DNA of 18,415 bases. It comes from Bacteroidota bacterium. Lineage in GTDB: Bacteria; Bacteroidota; Rhodothermia; Rhodothermales; UBA10348. Position numbers and translations under genes: made by a program. The notes below the pieces were generated by a model that had not been told where the DNA came from, ran no database searches, and saw nothing but the letters and a program-made list of their open reading frames with translations. Shown here in pieces: positions 7,712-16,873 of this stretch. Position 1 is the stretch's first letter. Each line of letters starts with the position of its first letter. The stretch is taken from assembly GCA_018623785.1 (NCBI GenBank), contig JAAZVD010000002.1, positions 1 through 18,415 on the forward strand. The letters run 5' to 3'.

Positions 7712-8281
7712 ATGGCCGATACAAGTGATTTCCGGAATGGCTTTACCATGGAGTGGAATAATGGCATTTGGTCCATTGTCGAATTCCAGCATGTCAAACC
7801 CGGTAAAGGCGGTGCCTTTGTGCGCACCAAACTCAAGAACGTGGCCAATGGCAAGGTGGTGGACAACACCTTCCGGGCCGGCGAAAAAGTGGACGAAGTA
7901 CGCGTAGAGCGTCGTTCCTTTCAGTTTCTGTACGAGGACGATCTGGGACTCCATTTTATGAACACGGACACCTACGAGCAGATCAACCTGCCCGTGGCTT
8001 CCGTCCAAGGCCGTGAATTCATCAAGGAAGGCGCCAACATCGACTTCCTGATGCACGCGGAAACGGAGCAGCCCCTTACCACGGAAATCCCCAACGCCGT
8101 GGAGTTGCTCGTTACCCAGTGCGACCCCGGCCTGAAAGGAGATACGGCTACAGGAGCCACGAAACCGGCCACCGTCGAAAGCGGTGCTACCGTCCAGGTC
8201 CCGCTCTTCATAAACGAAGGCGACGTGATCCGGGTTAATACGGACAAGGGGGATTACATTACGCGGGTCAGCACCGCCTGA
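7712..8281 (+). CDS. efp: Elongation factor P
   Basis: A 189-residue protein of normal EF-P length that rescues ribosomes stalled on polyproline stretches. Three beta-barrel domains are recognisable: the KOW-like N-domain with the P-site loop VKPGKGGAF, whose tip Lys32 is the residue modified in many bacteria; a central OB domain; and a C-terminal OB domain with the family signature around [23 protein letters not shown]. No lysine-modifying enzyme gene is in the window. The ATG lies in a Shine-Dalgarno-poor context (CGGTATTTTCC), as is common in Bacteroidota. It is first after a good promoter and followed by accB after 73 bp. The poly-Pro runs in the KaiC-like protein of this window are the kind of sequence that needs EF-P. 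Confidence 0.97.
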   Translation: MADTSDFRNGFTMEWNNGIWSIVEFQHVKPGKGGAFVRTKLKNVANGKVVDNTFRAGEKVDEVRVERRSFQFLYEDDLGLHFMNTDTYEQINLPVASVQGREFIKEGANIDFLMHAETEQPLTTEIPNAVELLVTQCDPGLKGDTATGATKPATVESGATVQVPLFINEGDVIRVNTDKGDYITRVSTA

Positions 8282-8354
8282 CCCAGCGATCAGGACGCCG
8301 TATCCGCGTGCGTCTTCCGCCCACATCGCACCCACAGAAGCGAGAGGAATCCAC

Positions 8355-8822
8355 ATGGATCTGAAACACCTTCGAGAAGTGCTCGAGCTGGTTGCCGAGT
8401 GTGACGTATCCGAGGTAGAGATCGAAGAAGAGGACCTGCGCCTGGTCATTCGCAAGCATGCACCCGTCCAGGCACCCCAGGTCACCTATGCCACGGCTCC
8501 CCCACCGGCAGTAGCCCCTGTTTCGGCAGCGGCGCCCGCCGCTGAAGCTGCGGTACCCGCTCCGGAGGCCTCCAAGCCGGCCGGTACGGAGGTTCGGGCC
8601 CCCATCGTGGGCACGTTCTACGCTGCCCCCAACCCAGATTCCGATGCGTACGTGAAAGTTGGCCAACGCGTCAACGCGGGCGATACGCTGTGCATCATAG
8701 AGGCCATGAAGCTGATGAACGAGATCGAGAGCGAAGTCTCCGGTACGGTCACGGCCATCCTGGTGGACAATGCTACACCGGTTGAGTTTGACCAGCCTCT
8801 CTTCGTCATAGATCCAAGCTGA
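8355..8822 (+). CDS. accB: Biotin carboxyl carrier protein of acetyl-CoA carboxylase
   Basis: A 155-residue AccB of standard layout. The N-terminal segment (1-35, [13 protein letters not shown]) is followed by a flexible Ala/Pro-rich linker (about 36-77), then the biotinyl domain (78-155), in which Lys119 of EAMKLMNE is the biotin attachment site. It carries carboxybiotin between AccC and the carboxyltransferase AccA/AccD in the first step of fatty acid synthesis; accA and accD are not in this window. The start has a good Shine-Dalgarno (GAGAGG at 8342-8347, seven bases before the ATG), unusual for this region. It ends 14 bp before accC, the standard accBC arrangement. Confidence 0.97.
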   Translation: MDLKHLREVLELVAECDVSEVEIEEEDLRLVIRKHAPVQAPQVTYATAPPPAVAPVSAAAPAAEAAVPAPEASKPAGTEVRAPIVGTFYAAPNPDSDAYVKVGQRVNAGDTLCIIEAMKLMNEIESEVSGTVTAILVDNATPVEFDQPLFVIDPS

Positions 8823-8836
8823 GCGCCCTCGTTCCT

Positions 8837-10198
8837 GTGATCAAAAAAGTCCTTATTGCCAACCGCGGCGAGATTGCCCTCCGCATCATCCGTACCTGTC
8901 ACGAGATGGGGCTGGAGACGGTGGCCGTCTATTCGACTGCAGATCGGGATTCGCTGCATGTCCGATTTGCCGACGAAGCCGTGTGCATCGGCCCCCCGGC
9001 CGGCCGCGATTCGTACCTGCGCTTTGACCGCATCATTGCAGCCGCCGAGGTAACCGGCGCGGACGCTATCCACCCCGGATATGGCTTCCTGGCCGAAAAT
9101 GCGGACTTTTCAGCCATCTGCCAGGACCACGATTTGAAGTTCATTGGACCCAATCCGGAAACCATCCGGTTGATGGGTGACAAGAGCCTGGCCAAGGACA
9201 CCATGGCCAAGGCTGGTGTCCCGGTCGTGCCCGGCTCTGACGGCGAAGTCCCCACGGGCAAAGCCGGCAAGAAACTGGCTGACGACATGGGCTACCCCGT
9301 CATGATCAAGGCCAGCGCCGGTGGTGGTGGCAAGGGCATGCGCGTGGTCTGGAAGTCCGAGGACTTCGAGAAGCAGTTCACGGCGGCCAGCAACGAAGCC
9401 GAGGCAGCCTTCGGCAACGGTGGTTGCTACGTCGAGAAATTCGTCGCCGGACCCCGCCACGTCGAAATCCAGATCCTGGGTGACGGCAAGGGCAATGTGA
9501 TCCACTTTGGTGAGCGGGAGTGCTCCATCCAGCGTCGGCACCAGAAGCTGCTGGAAGAGTCCCCCTCCCCGGTCGTGGACGCCGAGCTGCGCGCCGCCAT
9601 GGGAGAAGCGGCTATCAAGGGTGCCAAGGCCGTCAATTACGAAGGAGCCGCCACGGTCGAGTTCCTGCTCGATAATCAGGGCAACTTCTATTTCATGGAG
9701 ATGAACACCCGTATCCAGGTCGAGCACCCGGTTACGGAAGAAGTGGCCGATTGTGATCTGGTCGAGTACCAGATCCGGGTAGCCATGGGCGAAAACATCC
9801 GCGAGCGCGACATCAAGATCGACGGCCATGCCATCGAGTGTCGCATCAACGCCGAGGACCCGTTCCGCAACTTCGCTCCCTTCCCGGGCACCATCACCAC
9901 GTTCCATCCACCGGGGGGACATGGTGTGCGCGTTGACACGCACGTCTACACGGGATACAAGATTCCGCCCCACTACGATTCCATGATTGCCAAGCTTATC
10001 GTGCGGGCTCGCACGCGGGACTTGGCCATCCAGAAAATGCTTCGTGCGCTCGATGAGTTCGTCATAGAGGGCGTGAAAACCACGATTCCGTTCCATCAGC
10101 AATTGCTGCGGGACGAACGCTTCCTCAAGGGTGACTTCGACACCCGCTTTCTTGAATCTTTTACCCTCCAGGAGTTAGAAGAAGATGCAATTTCCTGA
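8837..10198 (+). CDS. accC: Acetyl-CoA carboxylase, biotin carboxylase subunit
   Basis: A 453-residue biotin carboxylase, which carboxylates AccB-bound biotin with ATP and bicarbonate. The N-terminal domain begins [20 protein letters not shown]. The ATP-grasp domain shows Lys158 in [12 protein letters not shown] and the metal- and substrate-binding [15 protein letters not shown] (287-301: Glu288, Asn290, Arg292, Glu296). Arg336 in ECRINAEDP lies in the C-terminal domain. The start is a GTG (8837) with no nearby in-frame ATG, and the second residue Ile fits the family N-terminus. Its last 14 bases overlap gcvH in another frame, which suggests translational coupling. Confidence 0.97.
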   Translation: MIKKVLIANRGEIALRIIRTCHEMGLETVAVYSTADRDSLHVRFADEAVCIGPPAGRDSYLRFDRIIAAAEVTGADAIHPGYGFLAENADFSAICQDHDLKFIGPNPETIRLMGDKSLAKDTMAKAGVPVVPGSDGEVPTGKAGKKLADDMGYPVMIKASAGGGGKGMRVVWKSEDFEKQFTAASNEAEAAFGNGGCYVEKFVAGPRHVEIQILGDGKGNVIHFGERECSIQRRHQKLLEESPSPVVDAELRAAMGEAAIKGAKAVNYEGAATVEFLLDNQGNFYFMEMNTRIQVEHPVTEEVADCDLVEYQIRVAMGENIRERDIKIDGHAIECRINAEDPFRNFAPFPGTITTFHPPGGHGVRVDTHVYTGYKIPPHYDSMIAKLIVRARTRDLAIQKMLRALDEFVIEGVKTTIPFHQQLLRDERFLKGDFDTRFLESFTLQELEEDAIS

Positions 10199-10565
10199 CG
10201 GCCTCTACTATACCAAGGACCACGAATGGCTGAAGGTGGACGGCTCCGCCGGCACTGTCGGCATTACCGATTTTGCGCAGTCCGAATTGGGCGATATCGT
10301 CTATGTTGACGTGGACACCTTGGACGATGCCGTCGAAGCGGACGGTGTCTTCGGAACGATTGAAGCTGTCAAGACCGTATCTGAGCTCTTCATGCCAGTC
10401 AGCGGAACGGTGACGGAATTCAACGAAGACCTGGAGGACGCTCCGGAAGCGGTCAACAACGACCCCTACGGCGATGGCTGGCTGATCAAAATCACCATCG
10501 ATGACGCTTCCGAACTCGAGGGGCTTCTCTCTGCTGCTGAATACGCCGACATGGTCGGCAAATAG
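10185..10565 (+). CDS. gcvH: Glycine cleavage system H protein
   Basis: A 126-residue lipoyl carrier that shuttles the aminomethyl group between the P, T and L proteins of the glycine cleavage system, and in some bacteria also donates lipoyl groups. The family pattern is complete: [13 protein letters not shown] near the N-terminus, [17 protein letters not shown], the lipoylated Lys63 in [16 protein letters not shown], and [13 protein letters not shown]. The ATG at 10185 lies inside the end of accC (14-bp overlap), with AGGAG about 10 bases upstream. gcvT and gcvP are not in the window. It sits between accC and guaA, 11 bp before the latter. Confidence 0.97.
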   Translation: MQFPDGLYYTKDHEWLKVDGSAGTVGITDFAQSELGDIVYVDVDTLDDAVEADGVFGTIEAVKTVSELFMPVSGTVTEFNEDLEDAPEAVNNDPYGDGWLIKITIDDASELEGLLSAAEYADMVGK

Positions 10566-10576
10566 ACCACAGCTAC

Positions 10577-12145
10577 ATGCACCAGCGCATCGTCATCCTG
10601 GATTTTGGATCGCAGTTCACCCAGTTGATTGCGAGACGGGTCCGGGAGGCAGGAGTCTATTCTGAAATCTGGCCGTGCACGCTTCCCGTGGAAGAGGTGG
10701 CCGCGATGAATCCTCACGGGATCATCCTGTCCGGTGGGCCTTCCTCGGTGTATGACGAAGGAGCCCCGCAGCTCGACCCGGCCGTTCTTGAGCTCAAGCG
10801 CGAGGACGGCTCGGATGTGCCCGTTTTCGGCATCTGCTATGGACTGCAGGTCATGGCGCACGCGCTGGGCGGCGAAGTCCAGTCCGCTGCCAAGCGCGAA
10901 TTCGGACGGGCAGCGGTAACGACCAACACCGCCAATCCGCTCTTCGAGGGCATTCCAGAGGGAAGCCAGGTGTGGATGAGCCACGGCGACCATCTGACCA
11001 AACTCCCCGAAGGCTTCGAGATCATTGCCCACACGGACAATGCGCCCATTGCGGCAGTGCGCTCCTCGGACCGTCACATGTATGGCGTGCAGTTCCACCC
11101 CGAAGTGCACCACACACCGCACGGTCCCGAGATCATCCGCAATTTTGTCTTAGGCATCTGTGAGTGCGACGGGGACTGGTCCGCCGCTTCCTTCGTCGAG
11201 GAGAAAAAAGAAGAGATCCGCGCGCAGGTCGGGGACGACCACGTCATCCTCGGTCTTTCCGGCGGTGTGGACTCGTCGGTGGCAGCCGTCTTGCTGCACG
11301 AAGCCATCGGCGATCAGCTGACCTGCATCTTCGTCAACAACGGACTGCTCCGGAAGGGTGAGTGGGAGCAGGTCCAGAAGACATTCCGCGACCATTACCA
11401 TATCCGGCTTAAGGCCATCGATGCCAGTGACCTGTTCCTGGATCGACTCGACGGCGTCGTGGATCCGGAGAAAAAGCGGGTTATCATCGGCAACACGTTC
11501 GTCGAAGTCTTTGACAATGCCAAGGCGGACATCATCAAGGAGCTGGGCGCCAAGCCCAAATTTCTGGCTCAGGGAACGCTCTATCCGGACGTCATCGAAA
11601 GCGTCTCTTTCAAGGGCCCTTCGGCAACCATCAAGACCCACCACAACGTGGGCGGCTTACCGGAAGAGATGGAATTTGAGGTGGTCGAGCCATTCCGGGA
11701 GCTCTTCAAGGACGAAGTGCGCGCCATCGGGCGCCTCTTGAAGGTACCGGAGGAAATCGTCGCGCGTCACCCCTTCCCGGGCCCGGGTCTGGGTATCCGC
11801 GTCATCGGACCGGTAACCCGCAAGGACGTGGCGCTGCTGCAGGAAGCCGATGATATCTTCATTTCCGAGCTGCGAAAGTGGAATTTGTATGACGATGTCT
11901 GGCAGGCTTTTGCGGTACTGCTGCCCGTACAGACGGTAGGTGTGATGGGCGATGAGCGGACGTACGAAAATGTCTGTGCCCTGCGCGCCGTGACCAGCGT
12001 GGACGGCATGACGGCCGATTGGTCCCGCCTGCCGAACGATTTCCTGGCCCACGTCTCCAACCGCATCGTGAACGAAATCCGCGGTATCAACCGGACGGTG
12101 TACGACATCAGCTCGAAGCCTCCGGCAACTATCGAATGGGAATGA
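10577..12145 (+). CDS. guaA: GMP synthase (glutamine-hydrolysing)
   Basis: A 522-residue two-domain enzyme converting XMP, ATP and glutamine to GMP, the last step of guanine nucleotide synthesis. The N-terminal class I glutamine amidotransferase domain has nucleophile Cys87 in FGICYGLQ and His174/Glu176 in [11 protein letters not shown]. The ATP pyrophosphatase domain has the PP-loop [11 protein letters not shown] (Ser228-Ser234). The dimerisation domain contains [12 protein letters not shown] and ends KPPATIEWE, the usual GuaA terminus. No clear Shine-Dalgarno precedes the ATG. Its stop overlaps by four bases (ATGA) the start of the next gene. Confidence 0.97.
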   Translation: MHQRIVILDFGSQFTQLIARRVREAGVYSEIWPCTLPVEEVAAMNPHGIILSGGPSSVYDEGAPQLDPAVLELKREDGSDVPVFGICYGLQVMAHALGGEVQSAAKREFGRAAVTTNTANPLFEGIPEGSQVWMSHGDHLTKLPEGFEIIAHTDNAPIAAVRSSDRHMYGVQFHPEVHHTPHGPEIIRNFVLGICECDGDWSAASFVEEKKEEIRAQVGDDHVILGLSGGVDSSVAAVLLHEAIGDQLTCIFVNNGLLRKGEWEQVQKTFRDHYHIRLKAIDASDLFLDRLDGVVDPEKKRVIIGNTFVEVFDNAKADIIKELGAKPKFLAQGTLYPDVIESVSFKGPSATIKTHHNVGGLPEEMEFEVVEPFRELFKDEVRAIGRLLKVPEEIVARHPFPGPGLGIRVIGPVTRKDVALLQEADDIFISELRKWNLYDDVWQAFAVLLPVQTVGVMGDERTYENVCALRAVTSVDGMTADWSRLPNDFLAHVSNRIVNEIRGINRTVYDISSKPPATIEWE

Positions 12146-13578
12146 TGCGGGGTCTGCTCCGCCGGACATACCATGGTGTACTCTCCCTCGTACTGCTGTC
12201 AGGGCTCTATGGGTCTGCCGCAAAGGCGCAGTCCGGACGCGTCATCGAACGGATTGCTGCGGCCGACTCGCTGCTGGTAGAAGGCTTCAATACCTTCGAA
12301 GATGCCAACTGGACCATGGCGTTTGACCATTTTCGGGCCGTCGAGTCCGAATATGGACGTAATGCATCGTCCTCGACGGCCCGAATGATGGCCGCAAAGG
12401 CCGCCTTCCGGCTGGGCAACTACGAAGAAACGGTCTCACTGCTGGAAACGTTTGCCATCGATTTCCCGGGATCCTCGTACACAAGCAACGCACAGGCACT
12501 CGCAGATCTGGCTGCCGAGGCTCGCAACCAGGCAACGACGGACGTCCTTCGGATTGGCGTCATGCTTTCGCTTTCCGAATCCGATCGAATCCCTTCCCAA
12601 CAGCTCTTCAACGGGATTCGCATGGCGGTGGATGAACACAACAGGAATCCTGATAATCAGCCTGCAAAGATGGTTTTCATGGATACCGAGGGGAGCGCTG
12701 ATGGGGCTGCCGACGCGGTAAGCAGCCTGGCACGAGAGGGCGTAGACCTCATCGTGGGTACCTTGTATTCCGCTGAGGCCATTGCTGCGGCCGAACGCGC
12801 CGACACCGAACGGGTCGTATTCATCGCGCCGATGGCCACGGATGAGCGGGTTTCGGACGGACGTGTCCACGCCTTCGGAGCCAACCCAAGCATGCGGGCC
12901 CGAGGCCGAGCCATGGGTCGTTTTGCCGCTCTTGGACTCCGAATGGACAGTCTCGGCGTCATAACGGTTGCAGACGAACGTGGCGTTGGGGAGCGCCTTG
13001 CCGATGGATTCATCCAAGGCGCCTCCGACCAGGGAGCCTCCATCAACCTGATTCGAATCCTTTCCTCTGAAGCCGACTGGTACGAACTGCCCGATACCTT
13101 GTCGGCGGACACCCTCGATCACGTCCAAGCTGTCTACGTCCCGATGGCTTCCCGCACGACGGCCGAGGCAGCTGGTCGCATACTTGCCACCTTTGATCGT
13201 TTTGGGAAAGAGGTTCGCCTCCTGGGTAATGCAGCCTGGCACGACCTCCCTCAAAAAAGCCATGCCTCACGCTATCTGCTAACGTATGCCAACGACTTTT
13301 TTCCGGATCTGACGTCCGAGGACTACCTGCAGTTCGGATGGGGATACTATGATCTCAGTGGAGAGGATGTGGGGCGTCTTGGTGTAACAGGATTTGATAT
13401 CACCCGCTTTGTACTCGAGGCGCTGGGACGCGACGATAATCGTACCCTGGTCGATCGCATCCGTAATATGGCGCCATACGACGGCTTCGGACTCCGGATC
13501 GCGTTCAATGGTGGCAATGTGAACGAGGGCCTTTTTTATCATCGGTATCGGGATGGCAAACTGAGCCTGATTCGTTGA
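12142..13578 (+). CDS. Exported TPR plus periplasmic-binding-fold protein (LpoA-like architecture)
   Basis: A 478-residue exported protein. A signal peptide ([19 protein letters not shown]) is probably cleaved at AKA|Q30, with no lipobox Cys. Residues about 35-130 are helical TPR-like repeats ([42 protein letters not shown]). From about 135 onward the sequence is a Leu/Ile/Val-binding-protein type fold ([65 protein letters not shown]). No ABC permease or ATPase gene is adjacent, so amino acid transport is not supported. TPR plus binding-protein fold is the layout of LpoA, the activator of penicillin-binding protein 1A, though LpoA is a lipoprotein. The ATG at 12142 overlaps the guaA stop; a TTG at 12019 would extend it, but it lies within guaA and would bury the signal peptide. 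Confidence 0.8.
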   Translation: MMRGLLRRTYHGVLSLVLLSGLYGSAAKAQSGRVIERIAAADSLLVEGFNTFEDANWTMAFDHFRAVESEYGRNASSSTARMMAAKAAFRLGNYEETVSLLETFAIDFPGSSYTSNAQALADLAAEARNQATTDVLRIGVMLSLSESDRIPSQQLFNGIRMAVDEHNRNPDNQPAKMVFMDTEGSADGAADAVSSLAREGVDLIVGTLYSAEAIAAAERADTERVVFIAPMATDERVSDGRVHAFGANPSMRARGRAMGRFAALGLRMDSLGVITVADERGVGERLADGFIQGASDQGASINLIRILSSEADWYELPDTLSADTLDHVQAVYVPMASRTTAEAAGRILATFDRFGKEVRLLGNAAWHDLPQKSHASRYLLTYANDFFPDLTSEDYLQFGWGYYDLSGEDVGRLGVTGFDITRFVLEALGRDDNRTLVDRIRNMAPYDGFGLRIAFNGGNVNEGLFYHRYRDGKLSLIR

Positions 13579-13769
13579 TACCTGCCATATATACCATGAT
13601 TCGGCTGAGCCACCAGCATCGGGGGCTAGGGAGGAACTGGCCCCGGAGGCTGCCGTATCAGCGATCCCGATCGAAGGGATGATGATTGGTCCCCGGGATG
13701 ACGTGTGCTGCCCATGAACGATCCACCTGTCCGCTCCCGAGGACGAGCCCTCCACTGACCCCTTTCCGA
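13579..13769. other. 191-bp gap before bamD with predicted hairpins, no gene seen
   Basis: The gap holds two hairpins: a strong one at 13622-13644 and a weaker one (ATCCC, a seven-base loop, GGGAT) near 13664-13680. The few possible ORFs are under 20 codons and lack support. No promoter with good spacing was found, although an A/T-rich CATATATACC lies at about 13586-13595. Confidence 0.5.
13622..13644 (+). other. Hairpin with a purine (SD-like) loop upstream of bamD
   Basis: GGGGCTAG (13622-13629) pairs with CTGGCCCC (13637-13644), eight pairs including one G-T wobble, around the loop GGAGGAA. No T-run follows, so it is not a standard terminator. The exposed GGAGG could bind 16S rRNA, but no start codon lies at a useful distance. 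It may be a processing or pausing structure between the LpoA-like gene and bamD. Confidence 0.3.
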
Positions 13770-14585
13770 ATGCGCGACGTGAAATCCGCTACTCTACTGT
13801 ATGTGACGCTGATGTTTTCTGTACTGCTTTCGGCGTGCGCCGGAAGCGGGCGGGTGCGCTACGATACTCCCCAGGAAGCCTACGACAAAGGGTTGGCCGA
13901 GTATGAGGATGGTGACTACGAAACGGCTACCGAATACCTTCAAGGGGTCTTCGACTTTGGACGAACGCACCAGTGGGCGGCTGACGCGCAACTGCTGCTG
14001 GCCCGAACCTATCGCCAGAACGAGGAATTTCTCCTTGCGGCCAACGAGTATACGCGGTTCATGCAGATATACCGGAGCGATCCCCGGGTTGCGGAGGCTG
14101 AATACGAGCTGGCCATGACCTACTACGATCGCTCCCCGAACTACCGCTTGGACCAGACCGACACCGAGCGGGCAATTGTTCAGTTCCAACTCTTCATTGA
14201 GCGCTATGGGAGTAGTCCGTTGGTAAACGAGGCACAATCCCGGATCACGGAACTGCGGAGCAAGTTGGCGCGCAAGCAGATCCACACGGCCCAGCTCTAC
14301 GAGCGACGTGAGTACTACAACGCTGCGGCCGTCTCGTACGAGGCCGCTTTCGACCGCTTCTATGACACGGAATATGCGGACGACGCACTGCTGGGAGCCA
14401 TGAGCGCCTACTACGAGTACGCCGTGCTCAGCATCCGGGCACGACAAAAGGAACGCTTGGAAAAGGCGGAAGAGAACTATGAGCGCTTGATCCAGATTTT
14501 CCCGGACAGCTCCCTTATCAAAGAGGCTGAAGCTATCTATGTGCAGGTTCGGGCGATGCTGGAGGACGTCGGAGCCCGTTCATAA
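13770..14585 (+). CDS. bamD: Outer membrane assembly lipoprotein BamD
   Basis: A 271-residue lipoprotein with signal peptide MRDVKSATLLYVTLMFSVLLSAC and acylated Cys23 (lipobox LSAC). TPR repeats cover almost the whole mature protein: DTPQEAYDKGLAEYEDGDYETATEYL, ADAQLLLARTYRQNEEFLLAANEYTRF, VAEAEYELAMTYYDRSP, and a C-terminal RLEKAEENYERLIQIFPDS. The DTERAIVQFQLFIERYGSSPLVNEAQSRI stretch is characteristic of BamD (YfiO), the essential partner of BamA in outer-membrane protein insertion. The chosen ATG gives a normal lipoprotein signal; a longer frame from a TTG at 13686 adds 28 residues ahead of the signal and is unlikely. Its TAA overlaps the nadD ATG by one base. Confidence 0.9.
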   Translation: MRDVKSATLLYVTLMFSVLLSACAGSGRVRYDTPQEAYDKGLAEYEDGDYETATEYLQGVFDFGRTHQWAADAQLLLARTYRQNEEFLLAANEYTRFMQIYRSDPRVAEAEYELAMTYYDRSPNYRLDQTDTERAIVQFQLFIERYGSSPLVNEAQSRITELRSKLARKQIHTAQLYERREYYNAAAVSYEAAFDRFYDTEYADDALLGAMSAYYEYAVLSIRARQKERLEKAEENYERLIQIFPDSSLIKEAEAIYVQVRAMLEDVGARS

Positions 14586-15184
14586 TGACAATGCGGGTGG
14601 GTGTTTTTGGAGGTACGTTCGATCCGCCACACCGGGCCCATCTGCGTGTTGCCTTGACGGCGTGTGACGCCTTGAGGCTGGACCAACTGCTCTGGATTCC
14701 TGCTGGACAGCCTCCGCACAAGGAGGAGAGCGGAGTCAGTGCATCGCTTCACCGTGCAGAAATGACGCGCCTCATGAGCGAGGCGGATCCCCGATTCGGG
14801 TTGGATCTTGGTGAACTTGCCGGATCGGGCCCCTCTTGGACCATCCTTACACTGGAGCGTCTCCGAAGAGAACACCCGCAGTGGGACCTTGTCCTTGTCA
14901 TGGGGGAAGATCAGTGGGCATCGTTCAGTACCTGGCATCGTCCAAACGATATACTGGCCATGGCCGAAGTGGCTGTATACCGCCGACCGCCGACCGACGT
15001 TGCTCGGGCGCCGGACCACCCGACACATGATTACCTTCCCGACTACTGGCTGCCCGGCGAAGGTTTGTCCCACACCAGCACTATGATCCGCGATACCCTT
15101 CGGCAGGGAAAACCGGTAGATCACCTGGTACTTCCCTCCGTTGCTGCCTACATCCGGCAACACCATCTGTACGGCCTGTCATAG
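14585..15184 (+). CDS. nadD: Nicotinate-nucleotide adenylyltransferase
   Basis: A 199-residue nucleotidyltransferase that adenylates nicotinate mononucleotide to deamido-NAD in NAD synthesis. It has the expected Rossmann-like motifs: GVFGGTFDPPHRAH (6-19, the HxGH-type substrate loop), WIPAGQPPHK (37-46), VMGEDQWASFSTWHRP (105-120), and the C-terminal SHTSTMIRDTLRQG (162-175), which matches the family ISSTxIR signature. The length is normal for NadD. The ATG overlaps the last base of bamD (TAATG), so translation is likely coupled. The second codon pair (ATG ACA ATG) offers an alternative start two codons in, at 14591. Confidence 0.93.
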   Translation: MTMRVGVFGGTFDPPHRAHLRVALTACDALRLDQLLWIPAGQPPHKEESGVSASLHRAEMTRLMSEADPRFGLDLGELAGSGPSWTILTLERLRREHPQWDLVLVMGEDQWASFSTWHRPNDILAMAEVAVYRRPPTDVARAPDHPTHDYLPDYWLPGEGLSHTSTMIRDTLRQGKPVDHLVLPSVAAYIRQHHLYGLS

Positions 15185-15253
15185 ACCAAGCTGCTCAAAG
15201 CCCTTGCCTGTAGCAGACCGTATCTTCCGCTCGGCATCTTTTTTCCTGCTTGT

Positions 15254-16873
15254 ATGCTCACACCACCCAAAGCACTGCGCGACAAAATTGCGCAACTGAT
15301 TTTCCCGCGTATCGGCTCCAATATGATGCCCTCCATTTCCGTGGAGGAGGATGCCGCGCGCATCGAAGAGCTGATGGACGACTATGCCATCGGCGGGCTT
15401 TGCCTCTTCAATGGCGACCGTATCCGGACTCCGCAGACTTTGGCCCGGCTGCAGTCCCGCGCAGCCTATCCGCTGCTCGTTGCTACCGATATGGAACGGG
15501 GACTCGGGCAACAGCTCAAGGGTGCTACAGTTTTTCCGCACGCTATGGCCTTCCAGGCTACTGGCAACGAAGCGGAAGAGCTACTGGAAGCTTCTGCCCG
15601 GGCAGCCGCACGCGAAGCACTGGCTGCGGGTCTGCACATCAGTTTCTCTCCGGTAGCGGATGTGCATTCCAATCCCGCCAATCCCATCATCTCGACGCGT
15701 GCCTATGGTACGACGCCAGATACCGTATCCAGACTGCTCGGAGCCTATATCAAAGGCTGTCAACAGGAAGGCCTTTTCACGACGGCCAAACACTTCCCCG
15801 GCCATGGGGATACCGACGTGGACTCCCACGAAACCTTACCGATTGTTGAGCGGGATCGCAGCGCGCTTGAGCGTCTTGAGCTCCTGCCCTTTCGAAAGGC
15901 AATAGCCGACGGTGTATCCCTGATCATGACGGCTCACGTTGCCTACCCTGCCCTCGATCCCAGCGGAACGGAAGCAACCCGTTCGGCTGCCATCATGCGT
16001 GACGTGCTTCGAAAGGACCTGGGCTTCAAAGGTGTCGTCATCTCGGACAGCCTCTTGATGGCGGGAGCCGGGAGCCGGGAAGAGCACCCGGGGGAGATGG
16101 CAGCAGCGCTCATCGAGGCGGGATTGGATATACTGCTCGATATCAAGGACGTACCGGCTACTGTCGACTACCTCGTTGCTGAGGTAGAATCGGGGCGTCT
16201 GTCCGAATCCCTCGTGGATGCCGCACTGCACCGAGTCTGGGGGCTGAAGGTTCGGTTCGCAGCACGGTTTGGAAAGGGTGCTTTCGTGGATCCATCACTG
16301 GCCGTGCCCTACGAAGAAATCGGATGTCAAGACCACCTGGAATTAGCGGATGCCATAGCATCAAAAGCGGTCCAAGTGCCCATCAAAAAAGAAGGGGTAC
16401 TCAGGCTCCCTTCTCCCAGGCTTGGGCAGAGGGGACCTGTCTGCTTTCTGGTGCGACCACATACCACGTACAACGACCCAACGCAGGCACCGCTCGAAAC
16501 GGCGTTCATGGCTGCCTTCCCGGACGGGGACTTCGTCGAAATCAATCCAGATGCCGAGGAGAGTGACCTACAGGCTCTCATTGAGGGCGCCGGAAAGCAT
16601 CGCGCCGTCATCATAGCTGCCATCGTCAAGCCCGCAGCATGGCATCGGTTTGGGCTCTTGCCCTTTCAGAAGGCATTCATTCAGCAGTTGATAGATGATC
16701 ATTCCGTCTGGCTGGCAGCCCTCGGCAGCTCGCACGTGCTGGATGACTTCCCGGATGCAGCAGCCGGTATTTGTGTTTTCTCCGATGTCGAGCCCTCCAT
16801 GAAAGCGCTGGTACGTTTTCTACAGCAGCACGATACACAAAAACGCTTCCCCTCTCTCGGAATGCTACCATGA
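15254..16873 (+). CDS. nagZ: Cytosolic GH3 beta-N-acetylglucosaminidase, NagZ type
   Basis: A 539-residue glycoside hydrolase family 3 protein without a signal peptide, hence cytoplasmic. The TIM barrel (about 5-340) contains ATDMERGLGQQL (77-88) and the NagZ motif KHFPGHGDTDVDSH (179-192), whose Asp190/His192 form the acid-base dyad. ISDSLLMAGA follows (263-272), with Asp265 as the likely nucleophile. The ~190-residue C-terminal region is an alpha/beta domain like that of two-domain NagZ enzymes of Gram-positive type. NagZ removes N-acetylglucosamine from anhydro-muropeptides during peptidoglycan recycling; here the substrate is inferred from the motif. It begins 69 bp after nadD with no Shine-Dalgarno, and its stop overlaps the next gene's start (ATGA). 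Confidence 0.85.
   Translation: MLTPPKALRDKIAQLIFPRIGSNMMPSISVEEDAARIEELMDDYAIGGLCLFNGDRIRTPQTLARLQSRAAYPLLVATDMERGLGQQLKGATVFPHAMAFQATGNEAEELLEASARAAAREALAAGLHISFSPVADVHSNPANPIISTRAYGTTPDTVSRLLGAYIKGCQQEGLFTTAKHFPGHGDTDVDSHETLPIVERDRSALERLELLPFRKAIADGVSLIMTAHVAYPALDPSGTEATRSAAIMRDVLRKDLGFKGVVISDSLLMAGAGSREEHPGEMAAALIEAGLDILLDIKDVPATVDYLVAEVESGRLSESLVDAALHRVWGLKVRFAARFGKGAFVDPSLAVPYEEIGCQDHLELADAIASKAVQVPIKKEGVLRLPSPRLGQRGPVCFLVRPHTTYNDPTQAPLETAFMAAFPDGDFVEINPDAEESDLQALIEGAGKHRAVIIAAIVKPAAWHRFGLLPFQKAFIQQLIDDHSVWLAALGSSHVLDDFPDAAAGICVFSDVEPSMKALVRFLQQHDTQKRFPSLGMLP

Noticed and set aside
7642..7728. 28-codon ORF ahead of and overlapping efp
   Set aside because: Its ATG lies inside the promoter spacer, upstream of the predicted transcript start, so it would not be translated from that transcript.
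9110..10102. 330-codon open frame on the minus strand within accC
   Set aside because: It lies opposite a certain biotin carboxylase gene and reflects G/C-rich codon bias; its sequence shows no domain.
11774..11785. Palindrome CCCGGGCCCGGG in guaA
   Set aside because: It encodes the conserved FPGPGLG motif of GMP synthase, so protein constraint explains it.
16771..16869. N-terminal extension of the beta-lactamase-family gene
   Set aside because: It lies within nagZ, contains no sensible domain and would place the lipoprotein signal in the middle of the protein.
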